Part shown: positions 1 to 7,729 of the stretch, in pieces
Numbering within the stretch: position 1 is the first letter of the stretch
Layout: each line of letters starts with the position of its first letter
Origin: Paratractidigestivibacter sp963605405
GTDB lineage: Bacteria > Actinomycetota > Coriobacteriia > Coriobacteriales > Atopobiaceae
NCBI GenBank assembly: GCA_963605405.1
Contig: CAVCUP010000006.1
Location: 1 to 64,000, forward strand
DNA: 64,000 bases
Reading direction: 5' to 3'
Position numbers and translations under genes: made by a program
Notes under the pieces: generated by a model
What the model was told of the DNA's origin: nothing
What the model saw: only the letters and a program-made list of their open reading frames with translations
The model's database searches: none

Positions 1-478
1 GGTACTTGATGCCCTTGGCGTAGTCGGTGATGACGGAGAACGCGGTGACCTCGGTCGCGGTGCCGGAGGTCGAGGAGATGGCGCAGAACTTGGCCTTCTG
101 GCGCAGCGGCGGGAACGAGAAGGGAACGACAGCCTCCTCGAAGGTCTCCTCAGGGTACTCGTAGAACAGCCACATGGCCTTGGCCGCGTCGATCGGGGAG
201 CCGCCGCCGATGGCGACGATCCAGTCGGGGCCGAACTCCTTCATGGCCTCGGCGCCCTTCATGACGGTCTCGACGGAAGGATCGGACTCGACGCCCTCGA
301 AGAGCTGGACCTCGAAGCCGGCCTCCTTGAGGTCGGCCTCGACCTCCTGCAGGAAGCCGCCGCGACGCATGGAGCCGCCGCCAGAGACGATGATGGCCTT
401 GGAACCCTTGAGGTTCTTGACCTCGTGGCGGGCACCCTCACCGAAGTACAGGTCGCGCGGGTTGGTAAAACGTCCCAT
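1..478 (-). CDS. Iron-containing alcohol dehydrogenase, 5' part only
   Basis: The reading frame opens at an ATG at 476-478 and runs off the left edge, giving about 159 residues. The translation begins MGRFTNPRDLYFGEGA and contains the Rossmann-like signatures VSGGGSMRRGG (about residues 31-41) and AIGGGSPIDAAKAMW (about 91-105), followed by SSTSGTATEVTAFSVI. The GGGS-D-AK and SGT-TE motifs are typical of family III (iron-dependent) alcohol dehydrogenases, which interconvert alcohols and aldehydes with NAD(P)H in fermentation. The iron-binding histidines lie beyond the window. A GGAGGAGAG ribosome site precedes the ATG. Two tandem hairpins lie in the leader. The exact substrate cannot be told. 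Confidence 0.9.
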   Translation of the reverse strand, partial: MGRFTNPRDLYFGEGARHEVKNLKGSKAIIVSGGGSMRRGGFLQEVEADLKEAGFEVQLFEGVESDPSVETVMKGAEAMKEFGPDWIVAIGGGSPIDAAKAMWLFYEYPEETFEEAVVPFSFPPLRQKAKFCAISSTSGTATEVTAFSVITDYAKGIKY

Positions 479-500
479 AACTCTCTCCTCCAATTCCTGG

Positions 501-543
501 CCGGCACCCCCGTGCCGGATTCTTGCCGCCACCCCCGTGGCGG
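501..543 (-). promoter_or_regulatory. Two tandem stem-loops in the 5' leader of the alcohol dehydrogenase
   Basis: Two consecutive perfect hairpins with 7-bp stems lie at 501-507/512-518 and 526-532/537-543. Each has a 4-nt loop that reads GGGG in the minus-strand transcript. They sit just upstream of the ribosome site of the dehydrogenase. A leader regulatory element or a protein-binding site is possible; the function is unknown. The rest of 479-805 holds no recognisable gene. Confidence 0.5.
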
Positions 544-805
544 ATTTAGCAAACGCCGCCGCGCGCACGCGGGCGACGGTTGTCGCATAAGTAGGAAGAA
601 GAACCGTGCCCAGGCCAAGCCCCTCGCCCAGACGCAACAAGCATAGCACCGGGCGAAGGCGGCCCGGCCATGCGCACGCCCACGGAACCGCGAGCGGTCA
701 TCGTGCCCTCGAGCGCATGGGCACGACCGCGTTGGGGTAGCATAAATAAGTTGCACACATGCCCGCAGCGGCGCGGGCAAACACTTGCTCGCGAGGGAGG
801 CGCAC

Positions 806-1873
806 GTGGCGCACGACGCAAAGATGGAAGACTACCAGCGCCTTGGCCTGCGGTTTATTCATGAACTGGACGGCAACGACCCGGTCCAAGCCATGAAGGC
901 GTTCTCCGGCTTCGGCAAGATGTACGCCACGGACCGCGACTCCTTGCCCCAGACGGACGCGGACCGGGCCTTCCACCTCGTGCAGCTCGCCTGCGAGGTC
1001 GTCGACTACCAGCTCCCCTTCGCGCTCGGGACCAAGGCCGGCGAGCTCATCGAGCGCGGCAAGAACCTCCTCGACGAGGCCCTTGCGCTCGACCCCGACT
1101 GCTTCGACGCGATGCGCATGCGCTCGTCCACCAGGCTCGGCAGCGTGTCTTCCCGTTACGCGTTCCTGGCCGAGGAGGAGCCCCGGGTGCGCGAGGCCTG
1201 CGAACGTGCGCGCGCCGAGGCGGCCTCCGACGAGTCGGCCGACCGCGCCGAGCTCGCGGCGGACCTCGCATGGCGCCCCTACCTGCGCTGGCTTGCCTCG
1301 ATGGCCGACGAGGCGCTCGTCTGCGGGCGCAACAAGCAGGCCGTCAGCATCTGCGAGAAGCTCCTTCTCGCAGACCCCAAGGACTGCTCCGACGCGCGTT
1401 TCACGCTCGCGCTGGCGCTCGCGAAGCTCGAGGACGAGGCGGCGCTCGAGGAGCTCGAGCGCAGATACCCCCAGATCTACGCAGGTCGCGCGCCCAACGA
1501 CGCCTGGATGCTCATCGCGCGGCTCGCGCTCGCGCACAAGCGCCACGACATGGATGCCTGCCGTCAGGCGCTCGGCCGCCTCATGGAGACCTACCCCACC
1601 GGCGCCGTCGCCCTCATCCGGCAAAACGAGCTGCCCTGCGGCGAGTTCGCGCGCCTGCATACACGCGAGTACAGCGAGGACGAGCTCGTGGTGGCTCTCT
1701 CCGAGGCGGTCGTGCTGCTGCAGGAGGGCGACGACCCCGCCGGGCACGGCGTGCTCGGCTCCTGGATATCCGACGAGGTCAAGCGCCTCAAACCCCGCGC
1801 CGCCGTCGAGGCCAGAAAAATCGAGGACGAGCTCCAGGCTCAGCTCAAGGCCGAGGGAGGCGAGGAGCTGTGA
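806..1873 (+). CDS. TPR-like repeat protein, hypothetical
   Basis: This is an acidic, helical protein of 355 residues. The chosen start is GTG 806 because GAGGGAGG ends 5 nt before it; an in-frame TTG at 785 and an ATG at 824 are poorly spaced. Segments such as GKNLLDEALALDPDCFDAM and AVSICEKLLLADPKDCSDARF have the helix-turn-helix spacing and the conserved D-P of tetratricopeptide repeats. TPR proteins are scaffolds for protein contacts; no catalytic motif, signal peptide or membrane segment is seen. The stop overlaps the GTG of the next gene (GTGA), so the two are translationally coupled and probably work together. No specific function can be named. Confidence 0.8.
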   Translation: MAHDAKMEDYQRLGLRFIHELDGNDPVQAMKAFSGFGKMYATDRDSLPQTDADRAFHLVQLACEVVDYQLPFALGTKAGELIERGKNLLDEALALDPDCFDAMRMRSSTRLGSVSSRYAFLAEEEPRVREACERARAEAASDESADRAELAADLAWRPYLRWLASMADEALVCGRNKQAVSICEKLLLADPKDCSDARFTLALALAKLEDEAALEELERRYPQIYAGRAPNDAWMLIARLALAHKRHDMDACRQALGRLMETYPTGAVALIRQNELPCGEFARLHTREYSEDELVVALSEAVVLLQEGDDPAGHGVLGSWISDEVKRLKPRAAVEARKIEDELQAQLKAEGGEEL

Positions 1874-2871
1874 ACTTCCGCGAGGAACTGATCCAGCGCT
1901 GCGCGGCGGCGCGCAAAAACAAGCTCGGCGGGCTTTCCGACGCGGCGTACGAGGAGCTTCTCCTCGCCGTGCGCGCAGACGTGGACTCATTCGTGGAGAA
2001 CCCGCCCGAGCAGGCGCTCGCCATCCTGGCCCGCGCGATGGAGCGCTATGAGGATTCCCGCGAGGACGACGAGCTGCGCGAGGACGACGAGTACATGGCC
2101 GAGCGCACGCGCCGTCTCCAGGCCGTCAAGGAAGCCGCCAAGCAGGCGCTTGAGGTCGACCCGGGCAACGTGGACGCCAGGCTCATCTTGTCGCAGGCGA
2201 CGACCTTGCAGCCGGACAAGCTGCTTGACATGCTCATCGCCATTGAACAGGAGCCGGCGGGCGTTGCCGGAGGCGACGGCGAGAGGGGCGACGAGGCTCC
2301 CCTTGCCCCGTTTACCTCCCTGAGCTGGGAGAACCTGAACGACCGCCCCCGCCTGCGGCTGCGCGCCGCCATCGCGCGCACCTGCGCGTCCGGCGCTCGC
2401 TGGAAGATGGCCCTCGAGGCGGCCAGTGCCGTGCTCGCGCAGACGGCCGACGCCGGCGACCCTCTCGGCGCCCGCCACACGGCGGCCGTCGCCTACGCGC
2501 GCCTCGAGGACGAGGACGGCCTGAACGCGCTCGAGGCCCGGTTCTCGCAGGGAAGCCCTTGGAGCAATCTCGCCCGCTGCATCCTGCTCTACAAGCTCGA
2601 CCGCCTGCCCGCCGCGCGCCGCGCCCTGCGTGGATACGCGCAGCTCAGCGATGGCGGGGCCTATGCCTTGCTGCGGCCGATCTTTGTGGACGTGTATCTC
2701 CCCGACCGGCCCGACCACCCACGGGGAAGCTTCGAGGAGGCGCTCTGCGCCGTGCACGAGTCGGAGGTCGTCATCGCAGACACCCCCGATTTTGTTGCCT
2801 GGGCGCAGTCGCAGGACTGGTTCGAGGCCGACGCGAAGGCCTACGCCCGCCGCCACGACTTCGACTGGTAG
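1870..2871 (+). CDS. TPR-like repeat protein, hypothetical, coupled to previous gene
   Basis: This 333-residue protein starts at the GTG that overlaps the upstream TGA. It resembles its neighbour in style: long helices, acidic patches, and a TPR-like segment around AAKQALEVDPGNVDARLILS (about residues 85-104). The two genes look like an old duplication or a paired system, which is inference. No enzyme motif or transmembrane helix is visible. A strong inverted repeat follows the stop and probably ends the operon. Confidence 0.8.
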   Translation: MNFREELIQRCAAARKNKLGGLSDAAYEELLLAVRADVDSFVENPPEQALAILARAMERYEDSREDDELREDDEYMAERTRRLQAVKEAAKQALEVDPGNVDARLILSQATTLQPDKLLDMLIAIEQEPAGVAGGDGERGDEAPLAPFTSLSWENLNDRPRLRLRAAIARTCASGARWKMALEAASAVLAQTADAGDPLGARHTAAVAYARLEDEDGLNALEARFSQGSPWSNLARCILLYKLDRLPAARRALRGYAQLSDGGAYALLRPIFVDVYLPDRPDHPRGSFEEALCAVHESEVVIADTPDFVAWAQSQDWFEADAKAYARRHDFDW

Positions 2872-2877
2872 CCTGGG

Positions 2878-2904
2878 ACGGAGCGCCGGGGCAGGGCGCT
2901 CCGT
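2878..2904 (+). terminator. Hairpin after the TPR operon
   Basis: A perfect 10-bp inverted repeat (2878-2887 with 2895-2904) with a 7-nt loop begins 7 nt after the stop of the second TPR gene. There is no U-tract, so intrinsic termination may be weak. Confidence 0.5.
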
Positions 2905-3324
2905 GAAGCGTGGGCCCGAGCCGGTCTGGTTACATTGTTTAGGGATTGCACGGGTGCCCTGTCGCGACCTGTGGAAATGTCGGGCACACGCATTCGAACG
3001 GCGCGAAGAATAGGACGAGCGCCGTGCGGCGCACATAATTTTGCGATTCTGCGTGCTTTATTTGATCTTTGATGCGATGTTTATGGCCTCTGCCTAAGCC
3101 AATCCTGGGCTTTTGTCCCAAATGGCGGGTGATGCGAGCCTTTCGGGACCCCTAGCTACTCGCCCGAAGCCCAAAAATCCACGCACAATCGCAAAAAAGT
3201 GTGCAGATAAGCCCTCGAAGGCGTGATTTACGGCGCCCGGGGGCTCGTTAGCGTGCAGGAGCCCTAGCTCAGGCCGGACTCAGGCCGGGAGCGGCTCCGC
3301 GACGCGGGGAGACTACGCCCTGGC
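2905..3324. other. Intergenic host DNA with no recognisable gene
   Basis: No convincing reading frame is seen in either strand. Stretches of lower GC (about 3030-3210) contrast with the surrounding genes. This looks like decayed host DNA next to the prophage insertion site. Confidence 0.5.
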
Positions 3325-3553
3325 CGCGCGGGCCAACGCAACCATAAGCCCCCCCGGCTCACGGGCTTGACCGCGTAGTCCGTCATGCCAGCAGCGGTCG
3401 CGCGGCCACCTCGTCGGAGAACGCGTTGGCGGACATGCCGATAATGAGCGCGATGCGAGCATCCGCGTGCTCGAGGGTGCGGATACGGCGAATGGCCTCG
3501 AGGCCGTCCATGCGCGGCATCATCGCGTCCGCGAGAATCGCGACGAAGGTCAC
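3325..3553 (-). pseudogene. Remnant of a response-regulator receiver domain
   Basis: The minus strand reads ADAMMPRMDGLEAIRRIR and then ALIIGMSANAFSDEV, which match the phosphoacceptor-loop region and the beta4/alpha4 region of CheY-like receiver domains. A stop interrupts this frame at 3383-3385; the next frame continues with GMTDYAVKPVS, the conserved Lys-Pro segment. The N-terminal half, with the first acidic pocket, is missing, and the fragment ends at the terminator-like repeat at 3559. It is a truncated, frameshifted relic, probably from a hybrid histidine kinase. Confidence 0.75.
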
Positions 3554-3558
3554 TTACA

Positions 3559-3600
3559 AGAAAAAGAGCCCCGTTGCCGAGGCTCTTTGCTTTGCGATGG
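3559..3600. repeat. Terminator-like repeat, copy A
   Basis: About 41 bp nearly identical to copy B at 3751-3791. It contains the stem AAGAGCC/GGCTCTT followed on the minus strand by a T-rich run, so it can end minus-strand transcripts. It is followed by GCGATGG, as in copy B at the attachment site. Confidence 0.7.
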
Positions 3601-3750
3601 CGCCCCCAGCGGGATGTCCGCGCCTTCGCTACGCGAAGGCGCCCGACCTCGCCCGCCTTCGGCGGCTCGGCCCGCTCGCCACAAACGCTCCGCGTTTGCT
3701 ATACGCTCGCGCCCTTCCGGGTTCGAATCCCGCGGCGAGGATTGCCTAAA
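3601..3750. repeat. Hairpin-rich intergenic block between the two terminator-like repeats
   Basis: It contains a 10-bp stem with a 3-nt loop at 3620-3642, a 7-bp stem at 3682-3698, and a T-arm-like string GGGTTCGAATCCC at about 3718-3730. No tRNA could be folded from it. It may be a REP-like repeat or debris from tRNA-end recombination. Confidence 0.4.
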
Positions 3751-3791
3751 AGAAAAGAGCCCCGTTGCCGAGGCTCTTTGCTTTGCGATGG
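3751..3791. repeat. Terminator-like repeat, copy B, forming the host side of attL
   Basis: Second copy of the repeat at 3559-3600, with the stem at 3755-3761/3772-3778. Its last bases (ATGG) are the first bases shared with the internal phage-phage junction at 45105, so the host half of the attachment site is this repeat. Confidence 0.7.
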
Positions 3792-3830
3792 TGCCCCGTT
3801 CGAACAGCTTCTCGAACCGAGATATGTTCG
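3770..3830. other. attL: attL: left chromosome-prophage junction
   Basis: Left of 3788 the sequence is host repeat B; from 3788 (ATGGTGCCCCG) it equals the internal junction at 45105. This defines the crossover to within the first few shared bases. The phage arm holds a GTTCGA/TCGAAC inverted pair (about 3798-3817), of the kind bound by large serine recombinases. Confidence 0.7.
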
Positions 3831-3864
3831 CTCGGGACGATCGTGCTACTTAGGATACCACGCG

Positions 3865-4248
3865 TCAGGCCTGCGGCATAATCTCCTGCTCGCCGTTCTC
3901 GTCCAGGTACGGCAGGAGGCACACGCCGCCCTGTTCGGTGGTCAGTAGGAGGTACTCGCGATTGAGACGGTCGCAGACGATGGTCTGGGAGACGCCTTGG
4001 GGTAGGTCGTAGATCGGGCCGTCGGTGCGGGCCGCGGTGACCTCCACCCCGTCTGCCGGCGTGTCGTAGACGGTCAGGACCTCGGTCTCCTGCTCCGTAG
4101 TCGCTGAAGGCTGCGTGACGGCCACGGCCGTCACGAGCGACGACGCGAGGGCGACGAGCAGCACGGCCAGCACACAGAGAGGGAACGCCGCGCCCGAGTC
4201 GTCATCGTCAGCCGGGGACCACGGCCCGAAGCCGTTCATGCGGCTCAT
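3865..4248 (-). CDS. Small membrane protein, DUF6440-like C-terminus
   Basis: This 127-residue protein has one transmembrane helix near residues 22-47 (FPLCVLAVLLVALASSL), preceded by an acidic run DDDD. The C-terminal 40 residues (TIVCDRLNREYLLL then LLPYLDENGE) resemble small phage-associated DUF6440 domains; this match is from memory. It overlaps the end of the endolysin gene by one base and is the last gene of the lysis cluster, next to the attachment site. A spanin-like role or a lysogenic conversion role is possible. The function is unknown. Confidence 0.7.
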   Translation of the reverse strand: MSRMNGFGPWSPADDDDSGAAFPLCVLAVLLVALASSLVTAVAVTQPSATTEQETEVLTVYDTPADGVEVTAARTDGPIYDLPQGVSQTIVCDRLNREYLLLTTEQGGVCLLPYLDENGEQEIMPQA

Positions 4249-5318
4249 CAGACGCGCTCCGCGTACTTCTCCCCGCCGTCGACCTCCACGGCGATCCAGC
4301 GCTTATAACCGGAGCCGCCGGTGTAGCGTCCCCAGACGTAGCCGCCCGAGCTGACGAAGGTGCCGTCCAACTCCACGGTCTCTCCGCACGAGTAGGTGGC
4401 CACACGGTTGTACTCCGTACCTGGCCCCGTGCGGACGCGCAGGGCGTCGGCGACGATGCGATAGACGCCTGCGGAAAGCGTGGCCTCGGCAGTCGTCGCT
4501 CCTTCCTTCACTAAGTAATCGCCGGGATCGTAGCCACCAGTAGGCTTGCCGACTGCGATGTAGCGGAGATAACCGGAACCGCCGGTGTAGCGTCCCCAGA
4601 CATAGCCGTCCGCGATACAGTACCAGTCGTCCAGTGTCACGGTCTCGCCGTTGGAGTAGTGGGTGACCTCCTCGGAGGACAGGGACGGCGCATCGCGGAC
4701 TCGGAGGTAGTCGACGGTGCAGCGGTAGGTGCCGCCGAAGCCCGTGCCCTCCTTGCCGACTGCGTCAGCGGCTACGGTATCGGAGCCGGAGCCGTCGGAA
4801 CCGTGGCCGGAGACCGTGCCGCCCGCCATTGCGGCCTTGACGTCCTCGACCAGCTGGGCCATGTGCGCGTGCAGCCACTCGCCGGGGCAGTCCGTCGATG
4901 CGAACATGCGGTGCTCGGTGAAGGTCGCGTTCTGCGTGCCGTCGTAGCTCGGCTCGATGCCGTAGCGCTGGCACACGTCGGCGCACAGCTTGACCAGGGA
5001 CTGGTAGGTGGCGTCGGGCAGCGAGCTGTCGGAGTTGTTGGCGCACTCGATGGTGATGGCCTGGCGGTCGTTCCAGCCGCTGGAGGACGTCCAGGCGCGG
5101 TCGTCCTCGTCCACGCTCATGGCTACGTCTCCGTCGTACCCGATGCAGTAGTTGGAGCTGGCCTGGCGGGACGTGGAGGCGAAGTAATCCGCGCACCCTC
5201 GGCCCGTCCAATGCGCGCACATGTAGTGCGGCGTGATCTTTCGGATGCTGTTGCCGCCTCGCCCGTTGCTCTTGTTGGACGTGATGTTGACGTAGGTGCA
5301 GAGGTTACTCTTGGTCAT
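4248..5318 (-). CDS. Endolysin: N-acetylmuramoyl-L-alanine amidase with two SH3-like repeats
   Basis: This 356-residue protein cuts the amide bond between MurNAc and L-Ala in peptidoglycan to release phage. The N-terminal amidase_2 domain (about residues 1-165) shows the zinc ligands in PHYMCAHWTG and TEHRMFASTDCPGEW. An acidic/Gly-Ser linker is followed by two repeated SH3b domains (about 185-260 and 285-350), each ending GYVWGRYTGGSGY, for wall binding. Start 5318 is preferred because AAAGGGG precedes it and because related amidases begin with M-T/S-K-S; an in-frame ATG at 5339 is possible. No signal peptide is seen, so export depends on the holin. Confidence 0.92.
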   Translation of the reverse strand: MTKSNLCTYVNITSNKSNGRGGNSIRKITPHYMCAHWTGRGCADYFASTSRQASSNYCIGYDGDVAMSVDEDDRAWTSSSGWNDRQAITIECANNSDSSLPDATYQSLVKLCADVCQRYGIEPSYDGTQNATFTEHRMFASTDCPGEWLHAHMAQLVEDVKAAMAGGTVSGHGSDGSGSDTVAADAVGKEGTGFGGTYRCTVDYLRVRDAPSLSSEEVTHYSNGETVTLDDWYCIADGYVWGRYTGGSGYLRYIAVGKPTGGYDPGDYLVKEGATTAEATLSAGVYRIVADALRVRTGPGTEYNRVATYSCGETVELDGTFVSSGGYVWGRYTGGSGYKRWIAVEVDGGEKYAERV

Positions 5319-5367
5319 CGTCTGCCCCTTTACCGTCATTCAGCTCCTCGAAGGTCTCTTCGTCCAT
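5305..5367 (-). CDS. 20-residue acidic mini-protein overlapping the endolysin start
   Basis: The frame starts at ATG 5367, right after the holin stop, with AAGGAGG inside the holin end as ribosome site. It ends at 5305, overlapping the endolysin start region in another frame. The product is very acidic (MDEETFEELND...). It may be a leader peptide coupling holin and endolysin translation, or a small real product. Confidence 0.4.
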   Translation of the reverse strand: MDEETFEELNDGKGADDDQE

Positions 5368-5369
5368 CG

Positions 5370-5591
5370 CTACTCCTCCTTGTCGTCGTCGCTCTTGGCG
5401 GTGAGTGCCGAATAGCCGAGGCACGCGCCCATGAGCACGCCTGCGGAGTTGATGGTGGTCACCACGGCCTCGGGGGCAGGCCAGCCCCACAAGGGCGCGC
5501 ACGAGCCGTAGAACACAGCCACGGCGGGCAACGCCACGAGGCCTGCCCATTTGAGCGCTTGGTATACGTTGTCGGGAATGGGGTACTGCAT
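5370..5591 (-). CDS. Putative holin
   Basis: This 73-residue protein has two hydrophobic segments (about 14-30, WAGLVALPAVAVFYGSC, and 40-62), a short charged N-terminus and a charged tail KSDDDKEE. Size, topology and the position immediately upstream of the endolysin fit the Dp-1/r1t-like small holins, which form membrane pores that release the endolysin. The ribosome site AAAGGAGAG is 7 nt from the ATG. Confidence 0.8.
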   Translation of the reverse strand: MQYPIPDNVYQALKWAGLVALPAVAVFYGSCAPLWGWPAPEAVVTTINSAGVLMGACLGYSALTAKSDDDKEE

Positions 5592-5654
5592 GTATCTCTC
5601 CTTTGCTTCTAGATGTGCCTAAATCGCTATCCGGCGCATTTTTTGCGGGGATCT

Positions 5655-5687
5655 GGCGAAAACAGGCCTCTAATTGCTGTTTTCGCC
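5655..5687 (-). terminator. Hairpin upstream of the lysis genes
   Basis: An 11-bp perfect stem (5655-5665 with 5677-5687) with an 11-nt loop lies in the 150-bp gap before the holin gene. It could be an attenuator or terminator between the tail and lysis transcripts. Confidence 0.45.
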
Positions 5688-5713
5688 GTTTTTAGCAATA
5701 GGACACGTCCCAT

Positions 5714-5739
5714 CGCCGTTGGGACATGTCCCAACGGCG
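5714..5739. promoter_or_regulatory. 26-bp perfect palindrome
   Basis: All 26 bases are self-complementary around GGGACATGTCCC, with no spacer. It lies 2 nt beyond the stop codon of the 112-residue membrane protein gene. It may be a terminator stem or a dimeric regulator site; the absence of a loop argues for protein binding. Confidence 0.5.
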
Positions 5740-5741
5740 TC

Positions 5742-6080
5742 CTAATCAAGCACCGGCTGGCTCATGGCGTCCTCGTACAGGCGCGTGCCCGTGCCGTTGC
5801 CGCCGTTGCCGTGATAGGCGCTGTACACGCTCTCGAGGTGCCTGCGCTCAGCCACGGTCATGCCGCCGTTTTCGATGGCCCGGGCGTGGATGATCTGAAG
5901 CTCGCGCCACAGCAGGGCGCGCATCCCGGCGCGCATGGCCTCGTCGGCCTTCCGCTCGACCTCGGTGCGCTCGATGGCCTTCCTGCCGCCCGCCTTCAGC
6001 ATCGTGATCATCGTCGACACGACCGCGCCGACAAGAGACGAGACGAGCGCCGTGACGGCTATCGTCGTGATCGGCTCCAT
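5742..6080 (-). CDS. Small membrane-anchored phage protein, hypothetical
   Basis: This 112-residue protein has an N-terminal transmembrane helix (about residues 5-28, TIAVTALVSSLVGAVVSTMI), then a charged helix, and a C-terminal motif LLWRELQIIHARAIENGGMT. That motif resembles short phage proteins located between tail fibres and holins. Its ATG shares a base with the stop of the XkdX-like gene. It may assist the holin or anchor lysis proteins; this is inferred from position. Confidence 0.7.
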   Translation of the reverse strand: MEPITTIAVTALVSSLVGAVVSTMITMLKAGGRKAIERTEVERKADEAMRAGMRALLWRELQIIHARAIENGGMTVAERRHLESVYSAYHGNGGNGTGTRLYEDAMSQPVLD

Positions 6081-6247
6081 TACGCCTCCGTGTACTCCTC
6101 GCCGGTGATTTCCTTGAACTCGTCGGCGGTGACCCACTTGCACTCGACGGCCTTGCGTACGCGCGCGATGCTCCAAAGGCCTCGGTCGTACCACTTCTTG
6201 ACGGTCTCGTAGTGCGCGGAGTGCTCCGCCGCTTTCTTCGCAGCCAT
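6080..6247 (-). CDS. xkdX: XkdX-family phage protein
   Basis: This 55-residue protein has the core YETVKKWYDRGLWSI and the end ADEFKEITGEEY, matching the short XkdX proteins of PBSX-type and other Gram-positive siphophages. These are encoded between tail-tip genes and holins, and their role is not known. The TAA overlaps the ATG of the next gene, and its own ATG overlaps the stop of the previous one, so translation is coupled. Confidence 0.8.
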   Translation of the reverse strand: MAAKKAAEHSAHYETVKKWYDRGLWSIARVRKAVECKWVTADEFKEITGEEYTEA

Positions 6248-6570
6248 TAGGCGTCACCCCCAACGATCATCAGCAGGAAGTCGATGTTCGCGTCGTTCGT
6301 CTCTTCCTGGGTGGGCTGGGCCACGGCCTCGCGCATCTGCTCGATGATCGCGGGCACGTTAGGCTCCTCGCCCTTCCCGTAGGCGTCGAGCGCGGCGGTG
6401 TACGCGAGCTTCTTGGCTTTCAGCTCCTTGGCCCCGTCGGCGTCGACGACTCCTGCGGACAGCATCGCGTCGGGGTCTCCGATCTGGCTGAGCAGGTCGC
6501 ACAGAGCGTTGACCTCGGCGACGGAGGCGTCGTGCTCCTCGGGCGGCATGCCCTCGTCCTCAGTGTCCAT
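6247..6570 (-). CDS. Acidic phage protein, hypothetical
   Basis: This 107-residue protein starts at ATG 6570, preceded by AAAGGAGTCCGC. It is acidic, with helical stretches (VAEVNALCDLLSQIGDPDAM). The start lies inside the 3' end of the reverse transcriptase gene. In similar phages this position, just before XkdX, holds a small tail-tip-associated protein. No motif is recognised. Confidence 0.65.
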   Translation of the reverse strand: MDTEDEGMPPEEHDASVAEVNALCDLLSQIGDPDAMLSAGVVDADGAKELKAKKLAYTAALDAYGKGEEPNVPAIIEQMREAVAQPTQEETNDANIDFLLMIVGGDA

Positions 6571-7729
6571 GCGGACTCCTTTCATCCGGTTGCGCGGCCA
6601 TCGTATCCGCGCCGTGAGATTGACCGAGCAGACCGCGCCTCAGCTTGTCCATGGAGGTGACCGTGTTGTGCGCGTCCAGGCGCTTCATCCCGCCGCGCCA
6701 GCTCTGGTAGCTCTGCGCCTCCTGCTCCGGGGTCATATCGCCGTCGGCCACGAGCCGGGCCAGCTTCTTGAGCTTGCGGCGCTCGCGGGTGATGGAGTCG
6801 CGGCACGGCTTTATGACTATGCGTCCGGTCCCGGAGTAGAAGACGCGCTTCTTGAGGAAGCGAAACCCCCGCGACAGCTTCACGATTCGCATCTTCCGCT
6901 CATTGAGGGTTATCCCCAGCTCGGCGCACTCGGCCCTGATGAGCGCCAGGCACGTGGCCAGTCGGTCTTTGGACGGGTGGATCAGGTAGAAGTCGTCCAT
7001 GTAGCGCCCGTACGCCTCGGGGCGCAGGACCTCGGTGACGAAATGGTCGATGCGGTTCGGGTGCGCCACCGCGCAGATCTGGTTAGGCTCGCTGCCCAGG
7101 CCGAGGCCGACCTTTCCCTGAGCGTCTATCTGGCGGTGCTCGAGGGCGATCACGCGCGGGTCGAGCAGCGCGGAGGCCACCTGGGCCTTCACTGGGTCAT
7201 GGGCTATGCGGGCGAAGTAGTCGCGGAAGTCGCCCAGCAGGATGTACCCCTCGCGCCCCCTCCGCCGCCAGTTGCGGGCGAGGTCCCGCTTGAGCAACTT
7301 CATGGCGTAGTCTGTGCCCCGGCCCTTGATGTTCGCGGAGTTCGCCGTGATGAGCGTCGGCACGATGGCGGGGACGAGCGCGCTCTGGGACAGGGACTTC
7401 TGCACCACGCGCTCAGGGAAATGGACGGCGCTGATGTGGCGGAGCTTGCCGCGCTCCCACAGGTCGAAGCGTATGAAGCCCCTGCATATGTCGCGGCCTT
7501 CCAGCAGGTCGTTCCTGGACTTGACCGCGTTTCGCAGGTAGTCCTTCATGTACCGCTGGGTCGAGGCCTTCCACATGACGCCGCGCGCCGACCGCCTGGA
7601 CGCCTTGCACAGGCTGTTGAGATCTGCCACGTTCTCTAGGGTGCAGTCCTTGACGCGCTCGGCCTTGGCTCTTGCACGCTTCTCCTCGCGGCGTTTCCTC
7701 CTGGCCGCGCGCCTCTCCTCCGAGGTCAT
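6560..7729 (-). CDS. Reverse transcriptase of a diversity-generating retroelement
   Basis: This 389-residue protein is the RT that copies the template-repeat RNA with adenine-directed errors. Visible RT motifs: LLGDFRDYF with the first catalytic Asp (about residue 167), the DGR-type LGSEPNQ (about 211-217, with Gln where group II intron RTs have Pro), the catalytic YMDD (about 243-246), and GFRFLKKRVF (about 288-297). There is no maturase or endonuclease domain, as expected. The N-terminus is very basic. Start ATG 7729 has GGGGTG upstream; a GTG at 7738 is possible. It lies directly downstream of the template repeat and Avd, the usual DGR layout. Confidence 0.93.
   Translation of the reverse strand: MTSEERRAARRKRREEKRARAKAERVKDCTLENVADLNSLCKASRRSARGVMWKASTQRYMKDYLRNAVKSRNDLLEGRDICRGFIRFDLWERGKLRHISAVHFPERVVQKSLSQSALVPAIVPTLITANSANIKGRGTDYAMKLLKRDLARNWRRRGREGYILLGDFRDYFARIAHDPVKAQVASALLDPRVIALEHRQIDAQGKVGLGLGSEPNQICAVAHPNRIDHFVTEVLRPEAYGRYMDDFYLIHPSKDRLATCLALIRAECAELGITLNERKMRIVKLSRGFRFLKKRVFYSGTGRIVIKPCRDSITRERRKLKKLARLVADGDMTPEQEAQSYQSWRGGMKRLDAHNTVTSMDKLRRGLLGQSHGADTMAAQPDERSPHGH

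Noticed and set aside
1270..1869. Upstream extension of the second TPR-like gene
   Set aside because: The frame is open by chance inside the first TPR gene; the coupled GTG at 1870 is the natural start and the upstream composition is Arg-rich shadow sequence.
3600..3745. Possible tRNA gene (GGGTTCGAATCCC string)
   Set aside because: No cloverleaf with acceptor, D and anticodon arms could be built on either strand; only a T-arm-like string is present.
5305..5550. 81-codon frame covering the holin on the same strand
   Set aside because: Only its last 20 codons have a ribosome site and normal composition; the upstream part is a shadow of the holin gene.
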